From contig JADDKG010000019.1 of assembly GCA_020253895.1 (NCBI GenBank), forward strand, positions 1 through 8,575: 8,575 nucleotides of DNA, written 5' to 3'. The position numbers and the translations under genes are program-made. The first letter of the stretch is position 1; the number at the start of each line of letters is the position of its first letter. The notes beneath the pieces are model-generated. The model saw only the letters and a program-made list of their open reading frames with translations, had not been told where the DNA came from and did not search any database. The stretch comes from Rubrobacter sp. GTDB taxonomy: Bacteria; Actinomycetota; Rubrobacteria; Rubrobacterales; Rubrobacteraceae. This document shows positions 1 to 6,925 of the stretch, piece by piece.

Positions 1-1
1 G

Positions 2-409
<408 letters not shown>

Positions 410-424
410 GAGGAGGCCGGAGGG

Positions 425-1165
425 GTGCAGCAGCACGGACCAGCACAGGAGCAGCAGCGGGAAATCCTCGTCCCGCAGGAGGACGAGCTCGAGCAGCCGC
501 CCTACCTCTACCCCGACTACGTCGGGACGCGGCTCAGGGCGCCCAAAGAGCCCCTGATCATCCTGCCCAAGACCCTCTCGGACATCACCGGGCCGGTCTA
601 CGGCCACCACAAGCCGGGCGAGCTCGACAACGACCTCACCCGCCAGCACGAGGGCGAGCCGCAGGGGCAGAAGATCATCGTGCACGGCCGGGTGCTCGAC
701 GGCGACGGCCGGCCGGTCAGAAACACGCTGGTGGAGATCTGGCAGGCCAACGCCGCCGGGCGCTACCGGCACAAGGTGGACCAGCACCCCGCCCCCATAG
801 ACCCCAACTTCAGCGGGGCGGGGAGGACCCTCACCGACGACGACGGCTACTACCGCTTTGTCACCATAAAGCCCGGGGCCTACCCCTGGCAGAACCACTA
901 CAACGCCTGGCGTCCGGCCCACATCCACTTCTCCCTGTTCGGGAGGGCCTTCAGGAGCCGGCTGGTTACCCAGATGTACTTCCCCGGCGACCCGCTCTTC
1001 TTCCAGGACCCGATCTTCAACTCCGTGCGCGACGAGAAGGCACGGGAGCGCATGATCTCCTCCTTCGACCTGGAGGCGACCATCCCGGAGGAGGCCCTGG
1101 GCTTCCGCTTCGACATCGTGCTCGAGGGCCGGGACGCCACCCCGTTCGAGAGGCCGCACGCATGA
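425..1165 (+). CDS. pcaH: Protocatechuate 3,4-dioxygenase, beta subunit
   Basis: 246 residues, a normal length for the catalytic beta subunit of the intradiol dioxygenase that opens protocatechuate to 3-carboxy-cis,cis-muconate. The non-haem Fe(III) ligands of the family are all visible: Tyr114 in AGRYRH, Tyr153 in AYPWQN, and His166 and His168 in WRPAHIHFS, with the conserved Arg163 between them. The 13-residue spacing from Tyr153 to His166 matches Tyr447 to His460 of the Pseudomonas enzyme. The GTG start at 425 follows a purine-rich GAGGAGGCCGGAGG stretch; no in-frame ATG gives a better start. The first dozen residues are glutamine-rich (MQQHGPAQEQQ), slightly longer than I would expect. 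The TGA overlaps the ATG of pcaG (ATGA), so the two subunits are probably made by coupled translation. Confidence 0.96.
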   Translation: MQQHGPAQEQQREILVPQEDELEQPPYLYPDYVGTRLRAPKEPLIILPKTLSDITGPVYGHHKPGELDNDLTRQHEGEPQGQKIIVHGRVLDGDGRPVRNTLVEIWQANAAGRYRHKVDQHPAPIDPNFSGAGRTLTDDDGYYRFVTIKPGAYPWQNHYNAWRPAHIHFSLFGRAFRSRLVTQMYFPGDPLFFQDPIFNSVRDEKARERMISSFDLEATIPEEALGFRFDIVLEGRDATPFERPHA

Positions 1166-1752
1166 TGGGGAGTAAGGAAGGTCTCCGGCTCACCCCCTCC
1201 CAGACGGTCGGTCCCTACCTGAGCCTGGGGCTCCTGCGGGAGGACTGGTCGAAGCTCGTCTCTCCCGACCACCCGCAGGCCATACGGATAGAGGGGACCC
1301 TCTACGACGGTGCGGGGGAACCGGTGACGGACGGGCTCGTAGAGATCTGGCAGGCTGCCCCTTCAGGCCGCTACGACCACCCGGCCGACGGCCGCGAGGA
1401 GCTCCCCCTCGAGGAGGGCTTCCACGGCTTCGGCCGCTCGGGCACCGAGGAGGAGGGGCGTTTCTCGTTCGTCACCCTCAAGCCCGGTCCCGTGCCCGGC
1501 CCCGGAGGGACCACCCAGGCGCCGCACGTGATGGTCGCGGTCTTCGCCCGGGGGCTCCTGAAGCACCTCATAACCCGCATCTACTTCGAAGACGAGGAGG
1601 AGGCCAACGGGCAGGACCCCGTGCTGCGCTCCATAGGGAACGAGCGGGTGAGGAGCACCCTGATCGCCCGCAAAGAGGCCGGAAGCCTCTACCGCTTCGA
1701 CATACGCCTGCAGGGCGAGGGCCAGACCGCCTTCTTCAAGCTCTCCGCATGA
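1162..1752 (+). CDS. pcaG: Protocatechuate 3,4-dioxygenase, alpha subunit
   Basis: 196 residues, the expected length for the non-iron-binding alpha subunit that pairs with PcaH. Typical features are TPSQTVGPYLSLGL near the N-terminus (residues 11-24), the intradiol core GLVEIWQA, and QAPHVMVAVFARGLLKHLITRIYFEDE, which corresponds to the QAPH...FARG...TRVYFEDE block of known PcaG. The iron-ligand histidine pair seen in PcaH is absent, as expected for alpha. The start is ATG 1162, overlapping the pcaH stop by 4 nt; ATG 1165 is an equally possible start one codon later. The open frame continues far upstream of 1162 through pcaH, but that extension has no homology. The stop overlaps the pcaB ATG (ATGA at 1749-1752). 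Confidence 0.95.
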   Translation: MMGSKEGLRLTPSQTVGPYLSLGLLREDWSKLVSPDHPQAIRIEGTLYDGAGEPVTDGLVEIWQAAPSGRYDHPADGREELPLEEGFHGFGRSGTEEEGRFSFVTLKPGPVPGPGGTTQAPHVMVAVFARGLLKHLITRIYFEDEEEANGQDPVLRSIGNERVRSTLIARKEAGSLYRFDIRLQGEGQTAFFKLSA

Positions 1753-3089
1753 GCGGGGAACTCTTCGGTCCGATCTTCGTACCCGGCCGCTTCCGGGAGG
1801 TGGTCTCGGGGAGGGCCTGGGTGCGGGCGATGCTGGAGGCGGAGGCCGCGCTCGCCCGGGCGGAGGCGCGGGTGGGTCTGATCCCCGAGGAGGCCGCCGG
1901 GGAGATCTCCCGCCGCTGCCGACAGATGGACCCCGACCCGGAGGAGCTCGGCCGGCGCGGCCGGGCGGCGGGCAACCCGGTCCCCGCGCTGGTGTAGGCC
2001 CTGACCGCGGAGGTCCCCGAAGAGGCCGCCCGCCACGTCCACAAGGGCGCGACCAGCCAGGACATCACCGACACCGCCGCCATGCTGGTCTGCCGGGAGG
2101 CCCTCGCCCTGATCCTCTCCGAGCTCGACGCGCTGTGCGCCGCCTGCGTCCGGCTCGCCGAGGAGCACCGCGGCACCCTCATGCCCGCGAGGACCCTCCT
2201 GCAGCAGGCCCTCCCCACGACCTTCGGCCTCAAGGCCGCCGGGTGGCTCGTGGCAACCCTGGAGGCCCGCCGCAGGCTGCGGGAGGCGAGGGAGAGGGGC
2301 CTCGCGGCCCAGCTCGGCGGGGCGGCGGGGACGCTCGCCTCCCTGGGGGAGAAGGGGCCGGAGGTGCTGCGGGAGTACGCCCGGGAGCTCGGGCTCCCCG
2401 AGCCCGAGCTCCCCTGGCACACGGCGAGGTTCAGGATCGCGGAGCTCGGCGGGGCGCTCGCGCTCGCCGCGGGTACCCTGCACAAGGTGGCGCTCGACAT
2501 CATCCTCATGGCCCAGACGGAGGTGGGGGAGGTCGCGGAGCCCTCCGGCGGCGGGCGCGGCGGCTCCTCAACCCTGCCGCACAAGCGGAACCCCATCCTC
2601 TCGGTCATCGCCTCCGCCGCCGCCCGGCGTGTGCAGGACCACGCCCGCACCCTCTACGGTGCCCTGGCCCAGGAGCACGAGCGGGCTGCCGGGGCCTGGC
2701 ACTCCGAGTGGGAGGCCCTCTCCGAATCCCTGGCCCTGACCGGCGGGGCCGCCGCCGCGGTGCGCGAGGCGCTGGAGGGACTGGAGGTCGACCCCGCCAG
2801 GATGCAGGAGAACCTCGGGATCACGGAGGGGTTGATCCTGGCTGAGAACGTAACCACCCTGGCCGCCGCGCATCTGGGGCGCCTCAAGGCCCACGAGATG
2901 GTCGAGGCCGCCTGCCGGAGGGTCGTGGAGGGGGGAGGGTCGTTGCGGGAGGAGCTGCTCGCCGAGCCCGGGCTGCGCGAGGTTCTCCCGGAGGAGGAGA
3001 TAGATGCCGCCCTGGACCCGGCCCGCTACCTGGGTGCGGCCGGGGAGTTCGTGGACCGGGCGCTGGAGAAGTACCGGAGGGAGGGATAA
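1749..3089 (+). pseudogene. pcaB: 3-carboxy-cis,cis-muconate cycloisomerase, interrupted by an in-frame amber codon
   Basis: Member of the fumarase/aspartase superfamily that converts 3-carboxymuconate to 4-carboxymuconolactone. Ignoring one stop, the frame gives 446 codons, the normal PcaB length. Codons 1-82 are a good N-terminal domain ending GNPVPALV; codon 83 is TAG (1995-1997); codon 84 onward continues in the same frame with ALTAEVPEEAARHVHKGATSQDITD. The superfamily signature GSSTLPHKRNP is at codons 272-282 (2562-2594), and WHTARFRIAEL and QEHERAAGAWHSEWE are PcaB-like. Pseudomonas PcaB, recalled from memory, has lysine at this point (PLVKAL), so one AAG-to-TAG change would explain the stop. 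The first in-frame restart is ATG 2082 (codon 112), which would omit the conserved HKGATSQD segment, so a re-initiated product is probably inactive. A sequencing error or suppression is possible. The final stop is 2 nt before pcaD. Confidence 0.88.
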
Positions 3090-3091
3090 GA

Positions 3092-3880
3092 GTGACGGTA
3101 GAGCTTCATCACGTGATCGAGGGACCCGAGGAGGACGCCCCGGTGCTGGTGCTCTCCAGCTCGCTGGGGACGACCCACAGGATGTGGGACCCGCAGGCGC
3201 CCGCTCTCAGGGAGCGCTTCAGGCTCGTACGCTACGACCACCGGGGGCACGGCGGCTCGCCCGTACCTCCCGGGCCGTACTCCATCGCGGAGCTGGGCCG
3301 CGACGTTCTCGCCACGCTCGACCGGCTGGGGGTGGAGCGCTTCTCCTTCTGCGGCCTCTCGCTCGGGGGGATGGTGGGGATGTGGCTCGCCAGCGAGGTG
3401 CCGGAGCGGGTGGAGCGCCTCGTGCTCTGTTGCACCGCGGCCGTGCTCGGCCCCAGGGAGCTGTGGGACGAGCGGGCGCAGGTGGCCCGGAGCGAGGGCA
3501 TGGACGCGCTGGTTGAGGGCGTGGTCGAGCGCTGGTTCACCCCGGCGTTCCGCGAGAGGCGGCCGGAGGTGGTGGAGCGGGCGAAGCGCATGCTGCGCGA
3601 GACGCCCCCCGAGGGGTACGCCGGATGCTGCGAGGCCATAAGGGAGATGGACCTGCGGGACCGGCTGGGCAGGATCCGGGCCGCCACCCTGGTGATCTCC
3701 GCCGCCGATGACCCAGCAACCCCTCCGGAGTACGGCGAGAGCCTCCGCGAGGCGATACCGGATGCCCGCATGGTGGTCATAGAAGACGCGGCGCATCTCG
3801 CCAACATCGAGCAGCCCGAGGCGTTCACCGAGGCCCTGCTCGAGCACCTCTCCCCGGTGCTGGAGAGGAGGGGATCTTGA
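3092..3880 (+). CDS. pcaD: 3-oxoadipate enol-lactonase
   Basis: 262-residue alpha/beta hydrolase, the usual length for the stand-alone enzyme that hydrolyses beta-ketoadipate enol-lactone to beta-ketoadipate. The likely catalytic triad is visible: Ser90 in the nucleophile elbow GLSLGG, Asp207 in SAADDPATPP and His235 in AAHLANIEQP. The RYDHRGHGGS segment around residues 47-56 is the oxyanion-side motif of the family. The start is GTG 3092, just after the pcaB TAA, with GGAGGGA (3077-3083) as ribosome binding site. The stop overlaps the TTG start of pcaC (TTGA). In some actinobacteria pcaD and pcaC are fused as pcaL; here they are separate but overlapping. Function is confident from motifs plus operon position. 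Confidence 0.93.
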   Translation: MTVELHHVIEGPEEDAPVLVLSSSLGTTHRMWDPQAPALRERFRLVRYDHRGHGGSPVPPGPYSIAELGRDVLATLDRLGVERFSFCGLSLGGMVGMWLASEVPERVERLVLCCTAAVLGPRELWDERAQVARSEGMDALVEGVVERWFTPAFRERRPEVVERAKRMLRETPPEGYAGCCEAIREMDLRDRLGRIRAATLVISAADDPATPPEYGESLREAIPDARMVVIEDAAHLANIEQPEAFTEALLEHLSPVLERRGS

Positions 3881-4272
3881 GCGACCCGGCATACGAGAAG
3901 GGCCTCAAGGTCCGGAGGGAGGTGCTCGGCGACGAGCACGTGGACCGGGCGCTGGCCTCGGCGACGGGGTTCACCTCGGACTTCCAGGACTTCATCACCC
4001 GGTACGCGTGGGGTGAGATCTGGACCCGCCCCGGCCTCGACCGGAAGGTCCGCAGCTGCATGACCATGACCGCCCTTATCGCCCTGGGGAGGCTGGACGA
4101 GCTCGAGATGCACGTCCGGGCCGCCCTCAGGATCGGGCTCACCCCCGACGAGATAAAGGAGGTCATCCTGCACAGCGCCATCTACTGCGGCGTTCCCGCC
4201 GCCAACTCCGCCTTCGCCGTGGCCCGCCGCGCCCTCTCCGAGATCCCGGGGGAAGAGAAGCCCGGCGGCTGA
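3877..4272 (+). CDS. pcaC: 4-carboxymuconolactone decarboxylase
   Basis: 131 residues, typical for the small all-helical decarboxylase that turns 4-carboxymuconolactone into beta-ketoadipate enol-lactone. Visible family features are the N-terminal YEKGLKVRREVLGDEHVDRA segment, the DFITRYAWGEIWTRPGLD block, RSCMTMTALIALGR, and the C-terminal HSAIYCGVPAANSAF motif. The start is TTG 3877, overlapping the pcaD TGA, with GGAGAGGAGGGG (3862-3873) directly upstream as a good ribosome binding site. It is the last pca gene: a 217-nt intergenic region follows, and the next gene has a different codon style. It acts before PcaD in the pathway although encoded after it. Confidence 0.94.
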   Translation: MSDPAYEKGLKVRREVLGDEHVDRALASATGFTSDFQDFITRYAWGEIWTRPGLDRKVRSCMTMTALIALGRLDELEMHVRAALRIGLTPDEIKEVILHSAIYCGVPAANSAFAVARRALSEIPGEEKPGG

Positions 4273-4298
4273 GGCGAGGATAGCCCCGGAGAGCCCCT

Positions 4299-4317
4299 GG
4301 AGCAGGTAGGGTGCTCC
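4299..4317 (+). other. Stem-loop after pcaC
   Basis: A perfect 6-bp inverted repeat, GGAGCA (4299-4304) and TGCTCC (4312-4317), encloses a 7-nt loop 27 nt beyond the pcaC stop. It could protect or end the pca transcript, but no run of T follows, so it is not a classical intrinsic terminator. Seen directly; role unknown. Confidence 0.4.
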
Positions 4318-4355
4318 CCGGACCCGTAGCCCGAACGCTTTGCACCGTCTGCGTC

Positions 4356-4381
4356 GTCAATTTTGTTGACAATTTTGTCGA
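4356..4381 (+). repeat. AT-rich tandem repeat of 12-nt period, candidate operator
   Basis: CAATTTTGT occurs at 4358-4366 and again at 4370-4378. The wider 14-nt units 4356-4369 and 4368-4381 match at 12 positions. Inverted symmetry is also present: GTCAA/TTGAC (4356-4360, 4366-4370), TTGT-TG-ACAA (4363-4372) and GACAA-TT-TTGTC (4368-4379). The block stands out in very GC-rich surroundings and overlaps a -35-like element, which suggests a repressor or activator site. TTGT-N2-ACAA loosely resembles GntR-type sites, but the regulator is not in the window and the assignment is a guess. Confidence 0.5.
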
Positions 4382-4395
4382 GGATAAGTTAGACT
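4366..4395 (+). promoter_or_regulatory. Candidate sigma70-type promoter for the metF-like/fhs transcript
   Basis: A perfect -35 hexamer TTGACA (4366-4371) is followed after 18 nt by TAGACT (4390-4395; 4 of 6 matches to TATAAT, including the first T, second A and last T). Transcription would begin near 4402, about 88 nt before the metF-like start. It lies in the only AT-rich block between pcaC and the C1 genes, and the -35 element sits inside the repeat, consistent with regulation there. No experimental support. Confidence 0.5.
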
Positions 4396-4412
4396 TTCAT
4401 GGAGGAGAAGTT

Positions 4413-4432
4413 CCGTCCGGTGGGCCGGACGG
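4413..4432 (+). other. Perfect 8-bp hairpin in the metF-like 5' leader
   Basis: CCGTCCGG (4413-4420) and CCGGACGG (4425-4432) are exact reverse complements around the loop TGGG. If the promoter at 4366-4395 is right, this very stable GC stem starts about 11 nt from the 5' end of the transcript. There is no T run, so it is not a terminator. It might stabilise the 5' end or affect initiation; the role is inferred. Confidence 0.5.
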
Positions 4433-4489
4433 GGAGCGATTCGGACGAGGAGGGGCCCTTGCCGGCGATTTCTTCGGGGAATCTGGTTT

Positions 4490-5398
4490 ATGGGTGGTAG
4501 GTCGGAGCGTGGTCGCGCGGGTCTGGAGCAGGAGATCGGTGCGCTCTTGCGGCATCCGCGCTACGAGATCATCCCGTTATCTGGGATAGAGGAGGAGGTG
4601 CACAGGTGGGCGGGCAAGGAGGCGGGCAAAGGGGCCACCCTCACCATCACCGCCTCCCCAACAAGGGGCATAGAGCCCACCATCTCGCTGCTTGAGAGGC
4701 TCCATGATGGGGGATATCCGGGAGGGCTTCTTGTCCCCCACCTCTCTGCGAGGCTCATAGAGAGCAAAGAGCACCTTAGGGAGGTGGTGGGGAGGCTCAA
4801 GGGGTGTGGGGTTGAGGAGGTGTTTGTGGTTGGGGGGGATGCCAGGGAGCCTGTTGGGGAGTTTCATGAGGCCCTTGGGCTCCTTGAGGCTCTTGAGGAG
4901 CTTGGGAGGCCCTTTGAGAGGGTTGGGATAGCCGGCTACCCTGAGGGGCATCCTTCCATAGGGGAGGAGGCTCTGCTTGAGGCGCTGATCAAGAAGGCTT
5001 TCTATGCGAGCTATGTGGTTAGCCAGATCTGCTTTGATGCGAGCAGGATAGTGGGGTGGATAGAGAGGATAAGGGGGCTTGGGGTGAGCCTTCCTGTTGT
5101 GGTGGGGGTTGCCGGGCCGGTGGATCCCGCAAAGCTTGCCCGCATAGCGGCGAGGATAGGCATAGGGGAGTCGGCGAGGTTTTTGAGGAAGCAGCGGGGG
5201 TGGCTTTTGAGGCTGCTTATGCCGAGCACCTTCTCCTACGACCCTGATGCCCTGCTTGAGGAGCTTGGGAGGCGGCTAGAAGAGAAGAAGAGCGGGGAGG
5301 GGGAGGACTACGATGTTGTAGGGGGGCTACACATCTACACCTTCAACGATCTTGGGAAGGCTGTGAGGTGGGTTGGGAGGCACAGGGCCCGGCGGTAG
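4490..5398 (+). CDS. metF: Divergent methylenetetrahydrofolate reductase-family protein
   Basis: 302 residues, a usual MetF length. The family reduces 5,10-methylene-THF to 5-methyl-THF with FAD, or runs in reverse to oxidise methyl-THF. Recognisable landmarks are YEIIPL with Glu26 in place of the FEFFPP active-site glutamate, LLVPHLSAR (81-88; PHLTCR in typical MetF), VVGGD ending at Asp117 (LRGD in typical enzymes), GYPEGHPS (149-156), SQICFD with Gln179 (TQ.FFD), and the C-terminal HIYTFN (282-287). The motifs are shifted from textbook MetF, so a specialised role, for example oxidising methyl-THF made by an O-demethylase, is plausible but inferred. The ATG at 4490 has a modest GGGGA site at 4477-4481; the residues before about 13 look non-conserved. 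Leucine CTT and valine GTT are common, unlike in the pca genes. Confidence 0.82.
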   Translation: MGGRSERGRAGLEQEIGALLRHPRYEIIPLSGIEEEVHRWAGKEAGKGATLTITASPTRGIEPTISLLERLHDGGYPGGLLVPHLSARLIESKEHLREVVGRLKGCGVEEVFVVGGDAREPVGEFHEALGLLEALEELGRPFERVGIAGYPEGHPSIGEEALLEALIKKAFYASYVVSQICFDASRIVGWIERIRGLGVSLPVVVGVAGPVDPAKLARIAARIGIGESARFLRKQRGWLLRLLMPSTFSYDPDALLEELGRRLEEKKSGEGEDYDVVGGLHIYTFNDLGKAVRWVGRHRARR

Positions 5399-5460
5399 GG
5401 AAGGCTAAGAAAGAGAGAAAGGGCAGAGGCTTCTTTTTTAAATAGGACAGTGGGATACGG

Positions 5461-6858
5461 ATGGGCGGGGCTTCTTCTGGGATGACGAGGGAGATACCAT
5501 CGAACATAGAGATAGCGCGCAGGGCCACCCTGCTGCCCATAGAGGAGGTTGCCCGCTCTATGGGCATAGAGGAAGGGAGGCTCATAGAGCCCTACGGGGA
5601 GGGGGTGGCGAAGCTAAAGCTTGAGGCGATAGAGGAGCTTGAGAGAAAGGGGCATCCAAAGGCAAGGTACGTTCTTGTCTCTGCCATAACCCCAACGCCT
5701 CTTGGGGAGGGCAAGACCACGACCACGGTGGGGCTTGGGCAGGCCTTTGGTCAGCTTGGCAAGAGGGCCACAATAGCCATAAGGCAGGCCTCCATGGGCC
5801 CTGCCTTTGGGATAAAGGGCGGGGCTGCTGGGGGAGGGTACTCGCAGGTTGTGCCCATGGAGCGGCTCAATTTGCACCTAAGCGGGGATCTTCACGCCGT
5901 AACAGAGGCCCACAACATGCTGAGCGCGATCATAGACAACCACCTCTACCACGGCAACGAGCTTGGCCTTGACCCCCACTCCATCACTTGGAGGAGGGTG
6001 GTGGACGTAAACGACCGTGCCCTGCGCAACATCGTCATAGGGCTTGGCGGTAGGGTGGATGGGGTTCCGCGCCAGTCGGGCTTTGACATAACGGCGGCCT
6101 CTGAGGTGATGGCCATCCTTGCGCTTTGCACTTCGCTTAGGGATCTGAGGGAGCGTGTTGGGCGCATAGTGGTTGGGACAAACGGGGCGGGGGAGCCTGT
6201 TAGCGCGGAGGATCTTAAGGCTGCGGGGGCGATGGCGGTGATCCTCAAGGAGGCCATAAAGCCCAACCTCATGCAGACCCTTGAGGGGACCCCGGCTCTG
6301 GTGCATGCAGGGCCCTTTGGCAACATAGCCACCGGCAACTCCTCTGTGGTTGCCGACCTCATAGGCATCCGCTCGGGCGACTACCTCATAACCGAGGCCG
6401 GCTTTGGGGCCGACATGGGGGCAGAGCGCTTCTTCAACATAAAGTGCCGCATCTCAGGTCTTAGGCCCGATGCGGCGGTTGTTGTGGCCACGGTGCGGGC
6501 GCTAAAGGTCCACTCTGGCCGCTACGAGGTGGCGGCGGGAAAGCCCCTTCCGGAAGGGCTTCTCAAAGAGAACCCAGACGATGTCCATGCCGGGGCCTCA
6601 AACCTCAAAAAGCAGCTTGAGAACATAAAGCTTCACGGGATACCCGCCGTTGTGGCCATAAACGCCTTTCCCACAGACCACCCCTCAGAGCACCGGGCAA
6701 TAGAGGAGGTGGCAAAGCAGATGGGGGCAAGGGCTGCTGTTTGCAACCACTTTGCAAAGGGAGGAAAAGGGGCCATCTCCCTTGCGGAGGCCTTAGAGGA
6801 GACAATACAGGAAGAGGAGAAAAAGCGCTCTTCTTCTTCCTTCCGCTTTCTCTATCCG
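5461..6858 (+). pseudogene. fhs: Formate-tetrahydrofolate ligase, N-terminal 466 codons, truncated by an insertion sequence
   Basis: Fhs joins formate to THF using ATP, giving 10-formyl-THF, and can run in reverse to release formate and make ATP. Clear motifs are the P-loop-like nucleotide segment TPTPLGEGKTTTTVGL (77-92), GIKGGAAGGGYSQV (117-130), GRVDGVPRQSGFDITAASEVMA, HAGPFGNIATGNSS and EAGFGADMGAE. Homology ends exactly at ...SFRFLYP (codon 466, 6856-6858), where the IS begins. The frame then runs 56 codons into the element and stops at 7029, so any product lacks the last 117 residues, including part of the folate-side structure, and is probably inactive. The ATG at 5461 gives 583 residues when joined to the downstream piece; ATG 5482 (MTREIPSNIEIARRA) would give 576, nearer the usual 555-560. 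The 62 nt before it contain a T-rich stretch but no convincing promoter. Confidence 0.93.
6851..6858 (+). repeat. Left copy of the target-site duplication
   Basis: TCTATCCG directly abuts the left end of the insertion sequence. The right flank reads TCCTATCCG, the same 8 bp with one extra C. This is within the usual 8-9 bp size for IS1-family duplications and lies in the fhs reading frame (end of Leu, then Tyr-Pro). Confidence 0.75.
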
Positions 6859-6880
6859 GGTAGTACGGTGAGATTATCTC
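6859..6880 (+). repeat. Left terminal inverted repeat of the IS
   Basis: The 22 nt from GGTAGTA to GATTATCTC match the reverse complement of 8032-8053 at 19 of 22 positions; mismatches are at positions 8, 9 and 13 of the repeat. Confidence 0.92.
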
Positions 6881-6908
6881 AGACCCGATGGGAAAGGGGC
6901 CTGCTGTT

Positions 6909-6923
6909 GGCGCAAAGTGCGCC
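6909..6923 (+). promoter_or_regulatory. Hairpin at the transposase start, candidate translation control
   Basis: GGCGCA (6909-6914) and TGCGCC (6918-6923) form a perfect 6-bp stem with the 3-nt loop AAG. The stem ends 2 nt before ATG 6926 and contains the alternative GTG 6917. Stem-loops that hide the initiation region and block expression from read-through transcripts are known in other IS (for example IS10 and IS50); that role here is inferred. Confidence 0.45.
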
Positions 6924-6925
6924 TC

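Noticed and set aside
1736..2650. Minus-strand open frame of about 300 codons opposite pcaB
   Set aside because: Ser/Arg/Ala-rich translation with no motif; antisense shadow of the GC-rich pcaB coding strand.
3232..4173. Minus-strand open frame of about 313 codons opposite pcaD and pcaC
   Set aside because: No domain recognisable; both plus-strand genes carry complete family motifs. Long antisense frames are expected at this GC content.
4299..4317. Rho-independent terminator after pcaC
   Set aside because: The stem is only 6 bp and no T run follows; kept only as a stem-loop.
5399..5460. Terminator or promoter in the T-rich stretch between metF-like and fhs
   Set aside because: The run of six T has no stem before it, and no paired -35/-10 elements at proper spacing were found; the genes look co-transcribed.
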